From assembly GCA_004298075.1 (NCBI GenBank), contig SCRK01000035.1, positions 1-7,615 of the forward strand: a DNA stretch of 7,615 nucleotides, written 5' to 3'. Origin of the DNA: a bacterium. Its GTDB lineage: Bacteria; Omnitrophota; Gorgyraeia; Gygaellales; Profunditerraquicolaceae. A program made the position numbers and the translations under genes. The notes under the pieces are model-generated. The model made no database searches and had not been told where the DNA came from. It saw nothing but the letters and a program-made list of their open reading frames with translations. Numbering within the stretch: position 1 is the first letter of the stretch; the number at the start of each line of letters is the position of its first letter. Positions 6,763 through 7,615 of the stretch are shown one piece after another.

Positions 6763-6791
6763 TTGCCGCAGGGTTTTTTTACTGATATAAT
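6763..6791 (+). promoter_or_regulatory. Promoter of the AEC transporter gene
   Basis: A consensus TATAAT at 6786-6791 is preceded at 17 nt by TTGCCG (6763-6768), which matches four of six -35 positions. Transcription would begin near 6798, about 20 nt before the ATG. It is back to back with the tRNA promoter, the -35 boxes being 28 nt apart. Confidence 0.65.
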
Positions 6792-6806
6792 ATTAAGCTA
6801 AACTAT

Positions 6807-6820
6807 AAGGAGTTACGATG
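6807..6820 (+). promoter_or_regulatory. Shine-Dalgarno sequence of the AEC transporter gene
   Basis: AAGGAG at 6807-6812 lies 5 nt before ATG 6818 and fixes the start of this gene. Confidence 0.85.
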
Positions 6821-7615
6821 TTTTTGGAGCACTTTAAGATCACCGGTTCAGCCATGGCCTACATATTCATCCTGGGCGCCTTGGGCTTTGTCCTGGTGAG
6901 GAAAAACATACTTTCGCATGAAGGACTGGATGCCTTAAGCCGCCTGCTTATCCAGGTGATCTTTCCGGCTTTGATCCTGTCCCAGATGCTTAAGAATTTC
7001 AGCTTCAGCCTTTTTCCGCAGTGGTGGATCTTCCCGCTGATCAGTTTAGCGATCACCTCTTCCGGCCTGATCGTAGGGTGGCTTTTGCTAAAATTTTTAA
7101 AGGCAAAAACGCATAAGCTGCAGTTCTTGAGCCTGGTGGCTTTTCAGAACTCCGGTTATCTTCCCCTGGCTATGGTCGCGGCGATGTTCTCGGGCCAGGA
7201 GGCCGGCAATATATTCATCTATATTTTCCTGTTTTTGCTGGGTTTTGACCTGGTGGCCTGGTCGCTGGGGATCCACATGCTTATTTATGAAAAAGAGGCT
7301 AAATTCCGGTTGGTAAGCATCTTTAGCCCGCCGGTTGTCGCGAATTTAGCCAGCTTGACGCTGGTATTGTTGGGTTTAAATAAATTGATCCCTGCCGTAG
7401 TATTTAAGCCGCTGGATGCGGTGGGGAACTGCACCTTGCCGCTTGCCATGATCGTAGTCGGCGGCAATGTAGCGCTGGCGCAATTAAAGAACGTGGACAA
7501 GAAAATGATTTTATTTTTCCTGCTGGGGAAGCTGATCATCCTGCCGTCATTGGGGCTGGTTTTAGTGCTTAAGCTGGGCCTGCCTCAACTGCTAGGCTTG
7601 CTGATCGTTATGCAG
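6818..7615 (+). CDS. AEC-family (auxin efflux carrier) permease, 3'-truncated
   Basis: The frame runs 266 codons from ATG 6818 to the window end without a stop. The product is very hydrophobic, with about eight membrane-spanning stretches visible of the ten usual in this family. Family marks include the early IFPALILSQM segment, the conserved helix-break NSGYLPLAM near 113-121, the SPPVVANLASL segment near 171-181 (the NPP-I-A type motif opening the second half), and LPLAMIVVGGNVAL near 215. Length suggests about 40 residues are missing. AEC proteins are inner-membrane secondary carriers; bacterial members often move malate, malonate or other organic acids, but the substrate here is not readable. 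It begins a new transcription unit with its own promoter and Shine-Dalgarno sequence, unrelated to the upstream operon. Confidence 0.93.
   Translation, partial: MFLEHFKITGSAMAYIFILGALGFVLVRKNILSHEGLDALSRLLIQVIFPALILSQMLKNFSFSLFPQWWIFPLISLAITSSGLIVGWLLLKFLKAKTHKLQFLSLVAFQNSGYLPLAMVAAMFSGQEAGNIFIYIFLFLLGFDLVAWSLGIHMLIYEKEAKFRLVSIFSPPVVANLASLTLVLLGLNKLIPAVVFKPLDAVGNCTLPLAMIVVGGNVALAQLKNVDKKMILFFLLGKLIILPSLGLVLVLKLGLPQLLGLLIVMQ

Noticed and set aside
6748..6780. GGG followed by a run of seven T, resembling an intrinsic terminator
   Set aside because: Only about three base pairs of stem can be formed upstream, and the stretch overlaps the AEC promoter spacer; no plus-strand gene ends nearby.

Overview
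The window is a compact stretch of bacterial chromosome with moderate GC. It holds five tightly packed plus-strand protein genes, then one minus-strand tRNA, then the start of another plus-strand gene. There is no transposase, integrase, CRISPR array or phage-like gene. A lipobox and an exported zinc protease point to a diderm (Gram-negative-type) cell. The gene mix would fit an uncultured PVC/Omnitrophota-like lineage, but that placement is a tentative impression; no phylogenetic marker is present.

Layout. 1-1071: the C-terminal ~356 residues of a BaiN/HI0933-family flavoprotein whose 5' end lies outside the window. 1068-2441: one uninterrupted frame carrying a Maf nucleotide pyrophosphatase followed by a lipoprotein signal and an M48 zinc metallopeptidase. 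2428-3570: a membrane-anchored or secreted clan GH-A glycoside hydrolase. 3583-3966: a single-domain response regulator starting at TTG behind a strong Shine-Dalgarno sequence. 4007-6577: an MgtA-type P-type ATPase. 6613-6693 (minus strand): tRNA-Leu(CAG) with its own near-consensus promoter. 6818-7615: an AEC-family (auxin efflux carrier) permease cut by the window end.

The first four genes look like one transcription unit: a 4-nt ATGA overlap, a 14-nt overlap and a 12-nt gap, with no terminator visible between them. mgtA follows after 40 nt and may be read through from upstream or have its own start signal. The genes do not form an obvious single pathway. The two central products (M48 lipoprotein and GH-A enzyme) both act outside the cytoplasm. 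The flavoprotein, Maf domain and response regulator are cytoplasmic.

The most unusual item is the Maf/M48 frame. The last helix of Maf appears to be also the positively charged start of a lipoprotein signal peptide, with no stop codon between the two proteins. The signal-peptide core is encoded by a nearly perfect 14-bp tandem duplication. Because 14 is not a multiple of three, losing or gaining a copy would disconnect the protease. This could be a polyprotein resolved by signal peptidase II, a nested gene with an internal start at 1620, or a recent stop-loss. I see no clear evidence of a wholly new multigene system.
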